Assembly: GCA_013397865.1 (NCBI GenBank)
Contig: VZTI01004112.1
Location: 544,728 to 608,727, forward strand
Length of the DNA stretch: 64,000 bases
From: Struthidea cinerea
Lineage: Eukaryota > Chordata > Aves > Passeriformes > Corcoracidae
Direction: 5' to 3'
A program made the translations under genes and the position numbers. Positions within the stretch are counted from its first letter, which is position 1. Every line of letters starts with the position of its first letter. Shown here piece by piece: positions 13,335 through 25,430 of the stretch. The notes below the pieces were generated by a model that did not search any database, was not told the origin of the DNA, and was given only the letters and a program-made list of their open reading frames with translations.

Positions 13335-16300
13335 GGAAATTTCTAATACACTCCTAATTGTTTGCAAGATTTCTCTCTGGTGTTGTGTTGGAGGTGGAAG
13401 TCTCAGCTAGCTAGGTAAATAGTCCGTGTTCTGATCTCTGCAGCCATTCAGACAGACAAGGAGCTTCCCTGCTGCAAATGATTTGTTGTCATTTATTGTT
13501 AGAATATGCTTTCCACCTTAAATTTTCTGTCAACTTTCTGGCTTTGGATCAGGTCAATATAGAAATTCAGTGAAGTTGGATCATTGCAAATTAAGAATAG
13601 ATATATATCTACTTCACCCAAACCCTTTTCCATGAAAGAGAGGTTTTCAGTGTGGGAGTCATGAAAAAGTATCAAGATTGCAATTATTTCACTCAGATTA
13701 TTTAATGCAGACTTTCCTGCTTTCTAGCCTGAACAAAAAAATCTTTCACATGAACTAAGGTGTCCTGCTTCTGAGAAGTTTGAATGTCTTGGCTGCACAG
13801 GCTGAAAGGCTTTTACTACTTAAAAACCAGCTTGTCAAACAAAAGAATTACAGCAATAGTGATGAGCAGAGGTTCAGCTATTTTACCTACTCCAGACTTT
13901 AGGAATATTCTGAATTGAAAGTGAACTTTGATGCAAGATCTCCTCACATACATGAGCTATCATTACTTTGTGTAGAAAGGAAGACTGGCTGCAACATTTG
14001 CGTAGCATGGGAGAGCATGATGACTCCTACTTGCATTTCCATCAATGCACACTTTAGGAGTGGGTTTTTTTCTATTTATAGAAGCAACAAGTGTGTTCAT
14101 TTTTGCAGATACTTTCTCTTTGTTTGATATGACAATGCATCAATTAGCAGCAGAACATTATTGGTTTAAAATTAATTCTTCTGATACAGCCCAGCTTCCT
14201 CATGTGAATGTTACCTGTTTTTCCAGAGGAGACAGGGTGGAATCTCAAGTGATTGCCCATTGTATGTGACAAAGTTTTGTTTAATTAGAGGGAATTTGGT
14301 TGCCCTTAGCTGCCACATGTCAGTTCCAACAGCTGTTTGCAGCCCAGCAGTATTATGTTGCATGCAGGAAAGGAATGTGGGGATATCATAGTCCGGATTT
14401 TCAGATGGTACAAATCTGCATAGCTGCCTCAACTCAAAACAGATCTCTGCTGTTTTGTGCATTCTGAGAACACATCAATGCTGCAAAATGAAGTGTGGTG
14501 CAGAAATCGCTGAAAAGAGGTAAGACTGTGGCAGTAAATCCACATGATATGGTACAGTCTGTTCATGGAATGATCTTTTGAACTCCATAATCAGGATAAC
14601 CTTTGTCTCTGCAAAGCCAGGTAAATGCATAAGCTTTATTCAGCTGCGGAATATGGCAAATGTTGCAGTCAAGCTTCAATGCTGAGTATATTCTCAGTCA
14701 TGTGTTTTGGTATTACAGTTCCCAACAATTTCTGGTGCAAGGGTATTATCATGTGCAGAGTTTAGGCCTTGGATCTCTCAGCAGGCACCAGGGTAGGTGT
14801 ATGCTGTATTCTTGACTTGCGGCTTAAGAGTTCTACTTTACATTTCCTAAAGCTAAACTTTTGGTTTTCATTTTTAATTTTTTTGTTTTTCTTTTCTTTT
14901 TTTTTTTTTTTTTTTAAATTTAAAAAAAAGAGTTTTAGGCCAAGGTCCCAGTCTTTGGATTTTGGACTCTTCACTGCAGCCCTTGTATGTGAGACTCTTT
15001 AGGATCTTCTGTACCTTTCATGATTTCCAGACTGCCACAACTGGAGATAGAAGGGATAACCACAACCACCACTGGGAACCTTCTTACCTTGATGGTGTAC
15101 CCTGGGACAAGTAGGGGCCATGTTTTCACAACACCATCTTTCCCTTATCTGCTGGACTCTAGTTCTAGTCATATTTTCTGGTTAGCTTTCACAGTTAGTT
15201 TCAGCATCTTGAGAAAAGGATGCTCTGGTTTTTCAGCTTTTCTCCAGAACACCCTTCCAATCAGCTGCCCATCATGTGCTTTTTAACCTTTTCTTTCTAG
15301 ATGCAGGTATTACCCTTTATTATATCTTTCTTTGGAATTGAGGTTTACATCATTCCCATAGCCCTTGACTGTGCTCAAGCTTTGGTTTTGATTCTCACAC
15401 TGGCCTTCAAAATAGGCATTCAAACATTTTTCCCCCAATTTTTATTTCTCAAATGAAATACTGACACCATATCTGCATTTATTCCACAGAACCTTGAAAA
15501 CTGAGTGAATGGGGAGACCTGCTGAGGGCACACAATTGATCTAACTTGGGAAGATGTTTCTCCACAGGAAGAATCCAGCTACACATAAGACCTGCAAGGA
15601 AATTGGTGTTGTTAAGCATCATTACTAAGCAATAAGTTTCACTCTTCTCTGTTTATTTTTTAACTATTTTGTATTCTACTGTAAAGAGAAGAGTCTGAAT
15701 TGCACATTCTGCTTTGAGCAGCTTCCAGCAGTTGGGGTTCTTTCCTGGGTTTTGATACGGGACCCTCCATATCCTGAGACATGGAGGTCCAAAAGAAATT
15801 AAGGGCATAATCACAACAAATAATGCTCTTCAGAATTATCTGATTTACTTTTTATAGCATTTTTCCTGTAAAGAACAGAATCTACATATACAGCACATAG
15901 AGAATAACCACAGCTACCACATGTTCATCCCCATGTCTATTTTTGGCACCCACCAGCCAGTCACAGTCTCCAAGTGGCTACTCTAGAAATGATGAAGGTG
16001 CTTGGTATCACTTGTGCTTCATTATTGTGTCAAGGTCTTGAAACAAGTGGGATTTATTTTTGTAGGCAAATCATCAGCTAAGAGGAAACAGTTGTGCTCT
16101 GCACATATACATTTCTTGATCCTTTGTTTGCTCTTGCTTGGAGCTGTTGTACTGACATAATTGCAGAGCCGTGGGTCCCTGCAGCAGCTGCCAATTAGAA
16201 ACAGAATGAACATATCATTCTCAAATGGAGGAAGTTAACAACTGGCCTTTATTATCATGTAATTAAGTTAAGAATCTGGTCTTGATCTTCAAAGTGTTTG

Positions 16301-18202
16301 GCTCAAATAGTTTCTTGGACCATCTTTCCTTCCCTAGTCAGTGACCACTAACATCATTGCTTCCTGAACGAAGCACAGAAGCAGCTTGTTTGCTTAACTT
16401 GTTTTTCATGGCATAAATTATTCAGCAGACATGCAAGACACAAAAAATAGGAATCAAACGGACATATAAAAGACACTTATATAACCAGTAGCCAAAACCA
16501 ACTTTTCAGGGAGAAGAGAAAAATCAAATTGAAGAAAAAATTCAGCTACAATTTTACTGCTATGTTTTAGATCTGTGTAGTTTGTGCCTTACCTGGGTCA
16601 CTTCATGTTATGCATAGAGGGAGAAGCTGTGCCCTTCCTCACATTTGTACACCCCCACTGGGACTGTGCTGGTTCTCTGTTTACATCTTCCCCTGCTGAA
16701 CCACTACTCCTTCATGGCACTTGTACATAAAATCATCTTTTCTATTTTTAGGTTCTCCGACTCACATCCTGGGAAGAGCAGCGGTGCACTGGGCATGTTC
16801 GGTTTAATTTATTTATTTCTCATCACTTATTAATGGTGCATAACACATGTATATGTCATTTAGATGCCTAGATTTATCCTTCATATTTTAAAAATTATGT
16901 AATGAAGTCTCAGCAGGCTTGGGATGCTTCTATTTATGTACTTTTTTGTGCTGACTTGCTTTTGCTGTCTTTAAAAGTCAGCAGGAATTCTGTTATTGAC
17001 TCCAGTGGAAATGAGAGTCCTTCCCATGTGAAATTTTCACCCTGTGTCCTCATCCCACCTCCAAATTTTCTATTCTGGCAAGTATTTAAATACAACACCA
17101 GATCTCACCACTGTCTGAAATACTCATGGGAGAGTATGCATTTTTTTAATTGCATTGTAAATGAAACTTCAGGAAAAATCCTGAACATGGAGATATTCTT
17201 AATGGTAAAGACACTAGATAAATTCAGCAAACTGAGGATGAACTTGCTTTCCTACCTCAATCTCAATGACCCAATTGCTGTTTCCTTCTATTAATATGAT
17301 GACCCAATTTTCTGTTCCATTATGAAGTTATAAGACCAAGCCTCAGTTTAAGATTTTCATCTTTAGCTAGCCAGAGTCTTCCATGTACAGCTAAAAATTT
17401 GAGCAAAAGCCTACTGGATTTCCAATTACTGAGCACTTACATTTTTCAGCAACTTTAGTAAAAACTGTGGCAACTTGGCACTTCCAAAAATCAGGCCAGC
17501 CTACTGAGGTTCTTTATATATAGTGATGTAGTGACCTGAATTTCAAAAATGTTGAGTACAAACAAGTTTTAATAAACCCAGGGCATCTTCATGTGCTTCG
17601 TGAATTTGAATATTAAGACAATACTTGAAAAAAATCAGCAAGTATTTGCCAAAGTCTTCAGACGTATCCAGAGATAAAAAAAAATATTAATTTGTTCTCT
17701 TGTGTTCTTTCCATAACACTGGACATGAGTTACGCATGTAAAGCCCAGAGTGACATGGGTAGGGCTTAACCACATCCTGAGCTTTCCTTTTAATTATTTT
17801 TCTCAATGAACATTACAATATGCAGTAACACTTTGGTACAGGGAACAATGACACATCCTGTATCAGAACAGATATGAGCACTGATAATAGAACAGAGAGG
17901 TCTTTGTTCATCTGTTTGAAAAACAACCAACTACATTTTTAATATCTTTCTTTGAAAGACTATTTTGTGCCTCATCTGCAGTGTATAAGGGATTAAATTT
18001 GGGGTTGAAGAAAAAAAATCTACGATTTTCATTTTTCTCCAGAATCTTACCAGATAAGAGAGGTCTTTTTAGCCCTTCCACATACATGTGGGTCAACTCA
18101 AATACCCTCATATCATCATGTGAAATTATTCTGATAACAGAATGAGGAGACAAACTCACTTGTTTGGAGCATGGTGCTAAAAACACCATAGGTCAATCCC
18201 CC
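13335..18202. other. Non-coding stretch, nothing recognised
   Basis: No gene was recognised. The largest frames are 16902-17294 (+, 130 codons) and 15020-15286 (+, 88 codons). Both translate into compositions expected of AT-rich non-coding DNA and match no family known to me. A T19-AAATTT-A8 palindromic tract lies at 14897-14929. The remainder is unstructured. Confidence 0.55.
14897..14929. repeat. T19-AAATTT-A8 self-complementary tract
   Basis: Nineteen T are followed by AAATTT and eight A. The inner 22 bp (14908-14929) form a perfect palindrome. Such tracts can extrude as hairpins and are hard to sequence or assemble, so the exact lengths may be unreliable. Confidence 0.75.
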
Positions 18203-18280
18203 TATGGGCCATTTACTTAAGAGTTGGACTCAATGATCCTTGTGGGTCCCTTCCAACTCAGAATATTTTGTGAATCTGAG
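18203..18280 (+). mobile_element. CR1 LINE fragment, 3' end only
   Basis: GAGTTGGACTCAATGATCC, then TTGTGGGTCCCTTCCAACTC, match the terminal 3' UTR of avian CR1 elements of the type with the GATCCTTGTGGGTC motif. It ends near GAATATTTTGTGAATC, a decayed form of the tail. The copy is extremely 5'-truncated, as most CR1 copies are, and keeps no coding sequence. The strand is given by the TTCCAACTC end reading rightward. Confidence 0.8.
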
Positions 18281-20606
18281 TTAGTGAATGTGGTGGTTAA
18301 CCTCTGTCTTCCCCCCTAGAACTGAAGACTGTTCATTCTCCTCTCCTCAGATTCCATATCTAGTTATCTTGTTCTGAGAAATCCAACACTGGAAATTTTT
18401 GGTTCTCTTTTCTGCTGCAAAGCCTTTATATATTTTCCTGCATCCAAAAATAATTTATATGCAACTGCCCCAGATGAAAAAAAAAAAAAAATATTAAAGT
18501 AACCAGTCCTCTTTTCTTCACATATTTTTCCTTTTAGTAAAAATTAAAAGCTTCCTTTGGGACTGGACCGTTTGCCCCAAATCAAGGAAAATGAGTACGT
18601 TTTTCCCATGATATTTATTACTCTGACATCTGGGCTACAAATCAATATTGTCATTTTGCTTGAAACCCACAGAGTTTGCAATCACCATTTTCCTTTCCTT
18701 ATTATTTTATTTGTTGCAATTTTGTTATTATTGTACTGCTCTTTGCTCTCCTATAGACCTGTTTGGTAGTAACACAATGATTTTTACAATAACATCTACC
18801 TTATTTGTCTGTTAAATCTCTAAAACCACTAGAAAACACTGGGGAAGTGGATAATGTTTTTACCACTTTCTCTCTATTCAAAAACAGCATTCTTAGACTG
18901 ATCTTTTAAATTTAATCCAGTAATTAATTTAATGTAGTGGCTTTAGCTGGTTATGTTAGCCATTTCAGGATATTCTATACGATTAAGACATTAATTCTCC
19001 TATATTTCCCCTGCTCAGGTAGTACACAAGTTGCATTTTACATCTGAGATATTCAAAAAGATTTTCTGTCTCCTGTAAAATATTGCATTTTGATCTGTCT
19101 CAGTATTTCTCTGGGCACTTTACTGAGCTGTAAGTGCACGGCCCTGCCTGTGATATTGGGAGGTTTGTAAAAAACCTTCTGGTTTACATTAGATTTGTTT
19201 CTACACATTAACAGAATAAGATTCTGAAAATGTTCCAAAATTTAAAGTCCTTTCATCAGCTATCCTGAGATATCAGTTGGGCCCTTGCCTAGGAGATAAA
19301 AAGGGAGAGCAGACAAATGGAAAACACGGAGTAGTTGTATCATAAATTTTTATGTGAGACTCATTGTGTCTTTTAAGCTCAGCCTCAACTAACACTTAGG
19401 TGACTGAGGGCCACCTCTCACTGGCTGGGAGTAGAAGTCAGCGCTAGATTGGTTTGAGTGAATGGAATTGCACTATGCTGGATGACACCAGGATGTCACC
19501 AAGGTCCCAGGGAGCTCGTTGGATGTTACAGCAGAAATGTCCCAAAGAGGCTGCACTGAGAGATGTCCTTTTCCACAGGGGTAGGATGCTCTGTGCAGGA
19601 GAGAGAGGGGCTTCTTTGGAATGTTAAGGGTCCAGGTGACAAGGGGGGCAACAACGTGCACAGAGCTAGTATGTTTTTTTAGGAGAAGCCAATGAGCATG
19701 AGAGCAGGATCCCAAGCTCTTTGCAAAATTCTTACCAAATATCGATGTTTGGAAGTGAGCCTGTACTTGTTTTATTGTTTTGCCTACATTTAAATGTAAA
19801 CTCAAATTTTTCCCTTCCAGGTGAGTCCTCAGACTCCCAGGCTGTCTTTCTTTTTCTTTCTGTCCCCATGAATCCTGTATTTCTGGCTGCACAGGGAGGA
19901 AAGAAAACCTCAAAAAAGGGGAAAAAGGCAATTCACATGTGTCTGAAACTTTGGAGATACTGGAAGGTTTGCTCCTTGTTGAAAGGCACTGATCCTCAGG
20001 TTATAATTGGGAAAGAGTTGCTCCAGGTATCCTGTCTGTTTTCTGACAGAACAGAATAATTTCTCTATTTTAACAAGGATTTTCTTAAAAGGAAATTTTT
20101 TTGTGCCCAACCTCAGGATACAGAGTGCCTCATTTTAATCACACCACGCATATTTAAGGCAATCCTTCATAGATCTGTTTTTTTTCTGGTGAGGAAAGAC
20201 CATCCTTCTCTTCCTCTCTGTTTCCTAGTCCTTATTTTGTAGCCCAGTATATGTGATTTCTTGTCACTGTAAGTAAAAGGTCAGGGACTTTCTGTTGACC
20301 TGAGAGTGCAGGGATTAAAAACGTGTCTGGGCTTGTCTTGGCCTGAGCTGATTTTAGCTTGTGTTTGCTGTGATAGCCATTGCCTAGCAATCAGCTAACC
20401 ACTCCCTGCACTTCTTTTGGTTTAGCTTTAGGTTTGGGTGATAACAAGAAGTTCCTCTCTGTGGATTGGCCTGTCTGTGACTGAAGATTGAAGCATGGAA
20501 GAGCATTGGGTCCTGCTCTCATCTTCCCACCACCCACCATGCTCTCATGGGGTTTGTCTTATCCCACATTTCACTCTGTTGAGGAATATGGTGTGAATCT
20601 TGGGGA
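18281..20606. other. Non-coding stretch between two CR1 ends
   Basis: No gene was recognised. A 152-codon minus-strand frame at 19473-19931 has no family resemblance and is treated as chance. An A15 run lies at 18477-18491. The part around 19480-19660 is GC-richer than the flanks but shows no repeat signature that I can name. Confidence 0.5.
18477..18491. repeat. A15 homopolymer
   Basis: Fifteen consecutive A. It lies about 200 bp from the CR1 end and is not part of it, because CR1 elements do not end in poly-A. No processed pseudogene was recognised upstream. Confidence 0.7.
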
Positions 20607-20686
20607 TGGTCCTGTGAAGGTCCAGGAGCTGGAGTCAGTGATCCTTGTGGGTCCTTTCCAACTTGACATATCCTGTGATTCCGTGA
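20607..20686 (+). mobile_element. CR1 LINE fragment, 3' end only
   Basis: TGGTCCTGTGAAGGTCCAGGAGCTGGAGTC and the following GATCCTTGTGGGTCC and TTTCCAACTTGACATATCC blocks match the last roughly 80 bp of a CR1 3' UTR. It is the same subtype as the fragment 2.4 kb upstream and in the same orientation. The tail TGTGATTCCGTGA is a decayed octamer repeat. Non-coding. Confidence 0.8.
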
Positions 20687-21486
20687 ACTTATTGTCTCAA
20701 AAAATACCAGTTTTTGGCAGGATTTTTTCCTTTCCAGGTAGAAGTACTTTAATTAGTATTGCTTCCCATGTCTTTGATCTGAAGGAAAGGGGAGTGTTCA
20801 AACACAGCTCTCCTTGATATTGCCATTACTTGCCCCATCCAAGTCATCTAACCCCAGGTTCTACATTCTACAGGATTCAGGCACCTCAGATTTTTTGCAG
20901 ATTTAGGCCAGAGATATTTATTTCTAAGATCCTCATTTAAATTCTAGCAAAGCAAAGAACTTTGTAGACCAGCACCCCAACCTGCAGGCTATGGTTTCTT
21001 TCCCTCTTGTGTAGCAATATCCTTTGCAGCCTGTTTTATTCAAACACTGGTTTGAGCATTAGGCTTTTGCACAACTTTGCTTTCAGAGGGAAAGTTTCAA
21101 AATATATTTATTCCTACTATTTCAGAAGAACTTACATTTTTCTTATCCTAGGAACAGTTGCTCAAGAAAAGAAAAAAACCCACACTGTCAAGAAGACAAA
21201 AACTGCTAGTTTTTCTTTGAATATAACCCCCACCCCAAATTATTCACACGATTCTATTTCTAGACAGAATTTTAAAGCCTTGACTACTTCAGAAGGAAAA
21301 TACTGCAAATTTCTGCTAATAGGTTATCTCTGTGAAAAGGAAGAGACTGGTAATGAGTAACCTTTCTCTCTTTTGCTTCAGAACATTTTAATTGTGTTCC
21401 AATTACTTCAACATATTTAATATACTTCCAGTATGTATTTGTACAGAATGCAAGCAAATGATTTTCCACAGCCTTATACAATGTAG
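20687..21486. other. Non-coding stretch, nothing recognised
   Basis: An AT-rich interval between a CR1 end and the CpG-enriched block. A 117-codon plus-strand frame at 21007-21360 is rich in Lys, Tyr and Phe from AT-rich codons and has no recognisable domain. Confidence 0.5.
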
Positions 21487-22090
21487 TGAGTCATAAATGA
21501 TTGCTGTTCCTGCTCCCCCCGATCGGGCGTGAGTCACAAAGTGGTAAAGTCTGTCTCCCTGCAGCGCCGAGTGAAATCCACCTGAACCCAGGCAGTCGGA
21601 ACAAAGCTGACAGCTGAGTGGCATGTGGAGATCCCTTGGCTGAACGGCGCGTGTTCCCTTACGCATTCCTTACCTGCTGTGAACACGGGGCTTATTGCAG
21701 CCTTTCGGGGCGTGCCATGTCCCAGAGTTTTGCCGATCCCACATGGCCCACAGCCACTCCAGGAAGGCCCTGTCTGCGTCTGTGCTCCAGCTGTGCACCC
21801 TGTCCCTGGGTTATGGGGGTGGATTTCCTAACTGCCCTGCATCTGGCACTGAAGTTTCCAAGTTTTTGGGCTGTGTGTGGGGACAGACTCCAGTTTGACT
21901 CAGTACCTCAGCACGGCAGTCAACCCCTCAGCTGCACTGGTGGGGCGGCAGCAGCCGCTGAGAGGGTTTTGGCAAGTTTATAGCTGCGCACACACAAAAC
22001 CTCTGCTCCCCACAAACACATGCAATGGGAAGGGAAGTGCCTTGCAATCGGAGGCCTCAAGGTGGGTGGCATTTGCTTCCTTCCGTCCCT
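21487..22090. promoter_or_regulatory. CpG-enriched block with paired AP-1 motifs
   Basis: This is the densest CpG cluster outside the LTR: about 21 CpG by hand count in roughly 570 bp, while the flanks have very few. Two perfect TGAGTCA (AP-1/bZIP) motifs lie at its left edge, 21487-21493 and 21530-21536, separated by sequence containing the palindrome CGATCG. A TATAAA occurs on the minus strand at about 21975-21980. Observed/expected CpG by rough estimate is about 0.5, short of the usual CpG-island threshold. It could be an enhancer, a weak non-coding RNA promoter, or the remnant of a GC-rich mobile element. Open frames here (up to 121 codons) overlap on several frames and look like GC-driven chance frames. 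Confidence 0.35.
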
Positions 22091-22861
22091 GCAAAATTAA
22101 AGCAATTTTTTTCCAAAGAGGAAAAAAACCCAACACTCTGTGATTTGGTAGTGTAGAGAAAATGTACCTTTGAATTTTCATTTCAGGATCCATGTTAACC
22201 AGGCCTATAAGACTCACCAAGTCCTTATCTTCTATTGATAAAATTTACCAACATATTTTCAAGCAACTTTTTTACCTCTTGATGTACTTGATACAGGTTC
22301 CTGTCAATAACCAACTTTTGGAATAGTATCCTGGCAGTCAGGAAACATCACAGCTACCCTTTCCTGAAGTTTCAAGGGAGCAGAGGTAGCATCATTCATT
22401 TTTGCTGATATGTGAAAATAACAAGTTCTTCTTAAATTTGATATTCCCAAACACCTCTATACTGTCATTTTTACTAGATGATTTTTTTTTTTTTTTTGTG
22501 AAGACTGCCTCTCAGAAGCAGATTGACCAGCTATAGCAATGAGTGATGGATCAGATAGGGTAGCAAAAGTTACCTTTTAAAATACTTTGTAATGTACCAT
22601 TAAATAATTTTCTTCCTACATCTGAATTTTCTGATTTGCATCCCTTTATAATTTTACCAAAAAAATACCAGTCAGGGATTAAAGCTGTATTCCTCTAAAC
22701 ACATAGAAATAATCTTTTCCATTAAAAACTTGATATTGTGGAAGCTTTATTATACAAATATTTTAACATCTGTACAACTATTTTTTGGAGGAATAGTTGT
22801 GCTGATTTCAGCATGCTCTTCATGCACTTCAAATGTGATTTAGCTCACTTAGTTTTGATCA
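22091..22861. other. Non-coding stretch with T16 run
   Basis: AT-rich, with a T16 homopolymer at 22492-22507. No gene or repeat family was recognised. Confidence 0.5.
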
Positions 22862-23047
22862 TTTAAATGTTAGATGTCTAGTCTAACCAACCTTCCTAGG
22901 TTCCCTCTAGAGTCAATGGAGAGAGATTTTCGCCTCCGGAGGGGTGATTCATACCTCCTATCTTAGACTTCTGCCTCTCTCAATTGACAACAGAAGTGTA
23001 GCCTAGACAACTGTGTAGATTAGATTCCTATCTCTTAGATTAGGTGA
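22862..23047. repeat. Large imperfect palindrome, MITE-like or ancient palindromic repeat
   Basis: GTCAATGGAGAGAG (22912-22925) pairs with CTCTCTCAATTGAC (22975-22988) with one mismatch. The symmetry continues outward: CTAGG on the left opposes CCTAG on the right, and TCTAGTCTA on the left opposes TAGATTAGA on the right. The centre has nested symmetry, with GGAGG and CCTCC around GGTGATTCATA. The whole would fold into a long interrupted hairpin of about 185 bp. Palindromic non-autonomous DNA transposons and ancient palindromic vertebrate repeats such as the Eulor class look like this. I cannot assign a family, and no clear target-site duplication was seen. Confidence 0.5.
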
Positions 23048-25344
23048 GATAAATCCTATTCTTGGCCATCTTTGTGCATACAAATTTGCAGGATCGGAGC
23101 TAAATTGTTAAAGCAGCTAAAGTACCTGTGGGGGCTGACAGACTACTTGATTTATTTAGAAGATTTCCAAACTCTGAGTACAAAACAAAGACAAATAATC
23201 CAGTTCTTTTATGGAGGAAAAAAAAGGAAAACCAGAAAATTTTTTAATGTTTACCTCTCAACTATAACAACGTGGTAATAATAAAGACTAACAATATACT
23301 TATTATAAATCAGCATAAATTAGTAAAAAAATCTGACAGTTAAGAGGCAAATTTGCTCAGTGTGTTTCAGTGACGCCCCAAACATAGACTTGAGTAGTCA
23401 GCAATAGCACATGGCTTCAGCTACATGTCTTAATACAATGGGGCAGAATTCACATCTGAGTCATTCCTGACTTTTCGTCCCCAGATTTCCCTTTCTGATA
23501 AGTCAGCTGGCTCCTGTCAGGCAATAGACAGTGTGCAAACCAACAAGGTGACCAACCTTCCACATTTCAAGAGTACAAAAATAAAATTTACTTCTAAGGG
23601 CAACAGACTTTAAAATGTTTTCTGTTTTCATTTTGCGAATGCTCCTGAAAAAGCTCTCCAAAGTTCTGGTCTCTGCAGTGGCAGTCTACTTGATGATGAA
23701 CCAACAAAAGTGAAATGCATAGATGAGAGAAATCAGAGTCTTCAAATATTCTTCCTTCCACTACTTCTTCTTTTCTAGTCTGACCTTCTTTCTTCCTTCT
23801 TTCCTCAGTTATCTCCCCCTGCCCTTTCTGGCCGTCTCCCTCCTTGCCTCTCCTAGTTTCACCTGCAGTTTCTAAGAGCAGAGCTCGTGCATTTGGGCTG
23901 GCTGAGGAATTGTCTACATGGGTAGTTGTCTGGATGGATAACTCAGAAATTGTCTAGATGGGTAATGTTAAATTGTGTTCCTACATCAATTATCATTAGT
24001 TTCATCTCCCATTCTCAAACAGAGTGGCTTTTATAGTCGTTGGGCCTATATGGAGCATTTGGTGCATGTTTGTGCGCCATGAGTCTCAGCTAGTTGACTT
24101 TGAGTTACACTGTTCTTACCCAGAAGAGGGAGTGGGTCCCTCCTCTCTGATGAAAGGGCTGTGCTTGGAGTGTGGAAAGAACCTCAACTTGAGGTGACAT
24201 GTCTTCTGCCCGTATTTCTGCTTTACCTCTCGTGTAGTTTAACTTCCTAAAAGAACCCCAAACCCAAGCTAAGTGAAAAGGAAGGACTGTGGGTGATTTG
24301 GGCATGCAAGAAGTATAATTTGGGAGACATGCTCAATTTACCACAGATCTGGTGATAACAGCTCTCAAGAATTTTGTCAGGACACAAGTCTGGGTTGTCT
24401 GGAGTGTCCTAAGCTGCTTGTGCATCAGAAACAGAATAACCATATTAACACAAACTAATAAATCTTGTTTCCTTGTTGAATAAATTGTCTGAGCGGATGG
24501 AGCTCATCTAAATGTACATATTTTTCTTCTTTACTCTTACTATGTCTTTCAGAGGTAATTTAGCAATATCCACATGGTAGCATGAAACTAAGAAATATAA
24601 ATATGTATCAATATATTATTTCTATAAAAATAGAAAATGAAGACATAGAATTCTGTGTGGATTTGTATCTATAATTGTTGATGACTGTGTTGATATATAT
24701 ATATATAATTGTTGATATGTCCCTGATGGTAGCAAGGCAATAATAGTACTTCCCTCTCTCACAAGGGAATGCAGGATGTACTAAAATTTGTGAGGGACTG
24801 TCATGGTGATTGTAACTATGTATATCATTGTGATGTGAACTATATTATTTTTATATAGTTATTTCTTTTCTGCATGTACTGAATAGCCTTTCTTCTAAAA
24901 TCTCTGAGGTAGGGATACAATTAACATTGTATTTTTCCTCACAATATTTTGTGAGCTATAAAATAGCTTTTGCAAAACTAAGAGGCTACTTCAGTAAAAG
25001 GTAGTAAAAATGCTGAGAAATAAGAGCATGAATAGGAGTTCAAGAAACATGAACAATGGAGGGATTCAAGAAGAAATCAGAAGGAATGATCAGGGATCTA
25101 GTAAACATGATTTTTTTTATTTGGAGGAAACACTGAAGAAATCAATAGTTTTTAGTCTTGATAATCCTCAAGAATATAATATTTAATTGCAAGAAGGAAG
25201 GTAATAGACTATTCTCTGCTAGAGAAAAGACACACAAAAATAGTTTATACTCAAACAAGGAAAATATTAAAGGTAGTTTAGAGAAAAAATATTTTTTAGG
25301 AATGGTTTCCAAATCTGTATTTCCACACAACTGAAGATAAAAAT
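23048..25344. other. Non-coding stretch, nothing recognised
   Basis: AT-rich DNA with a pyrimidine-rich segment at about 23770-23870 and a TA run near 24691-24708. No frame exceeds 70 codons and none shows family content. Confidence 0.55.
24671..24716. repeat. TA microsatellite bounded by 12-bp direct repeats
   Basis: ATAATTGTTGAT occurs at 24671-24682 and again at 24705-24716, on either side of a GA(TA)n run. This suggests a small slippage or duplication event around the TA tract. Confidence 0.6.
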
Positions 25345-25430
25345 AAGGAAGGGAGGAAGGAAGGAAGGAAGGAAGGGAGGAAGGAAGGAAGGACGGAAGG
25401 AAGGAAGGAAGGAAGGAAGGAAGGAAGGAA
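25345..25430. repeat. GGAA microsatellite, 86 bp
   Basis: About 21 GGAA/AAGG units with purines only on the plus strand, apart from one C at 25394. GGGAGG variants at 25351 and 25375 lie 24 bp apart, hinting at a duplicated higher-order block. Each GGAA is an ETS-factor core, and long homopurine runs can form triplex DNA. Likely polymorphic in length. Confidence 0.97.

Noticed and set aside
19473..19931. 152-codon minus-strand open frame
   Set aside because: No recognisable domain, and an opposite-strand frame overlaps. Composition is typical of chance frames.
21618..22143. Overlapping 67- to 121-codon plus-strand frames in the CpG-enriched block
   Set aside because: Three phases are open together and none has domain content, so these are composition-driven.
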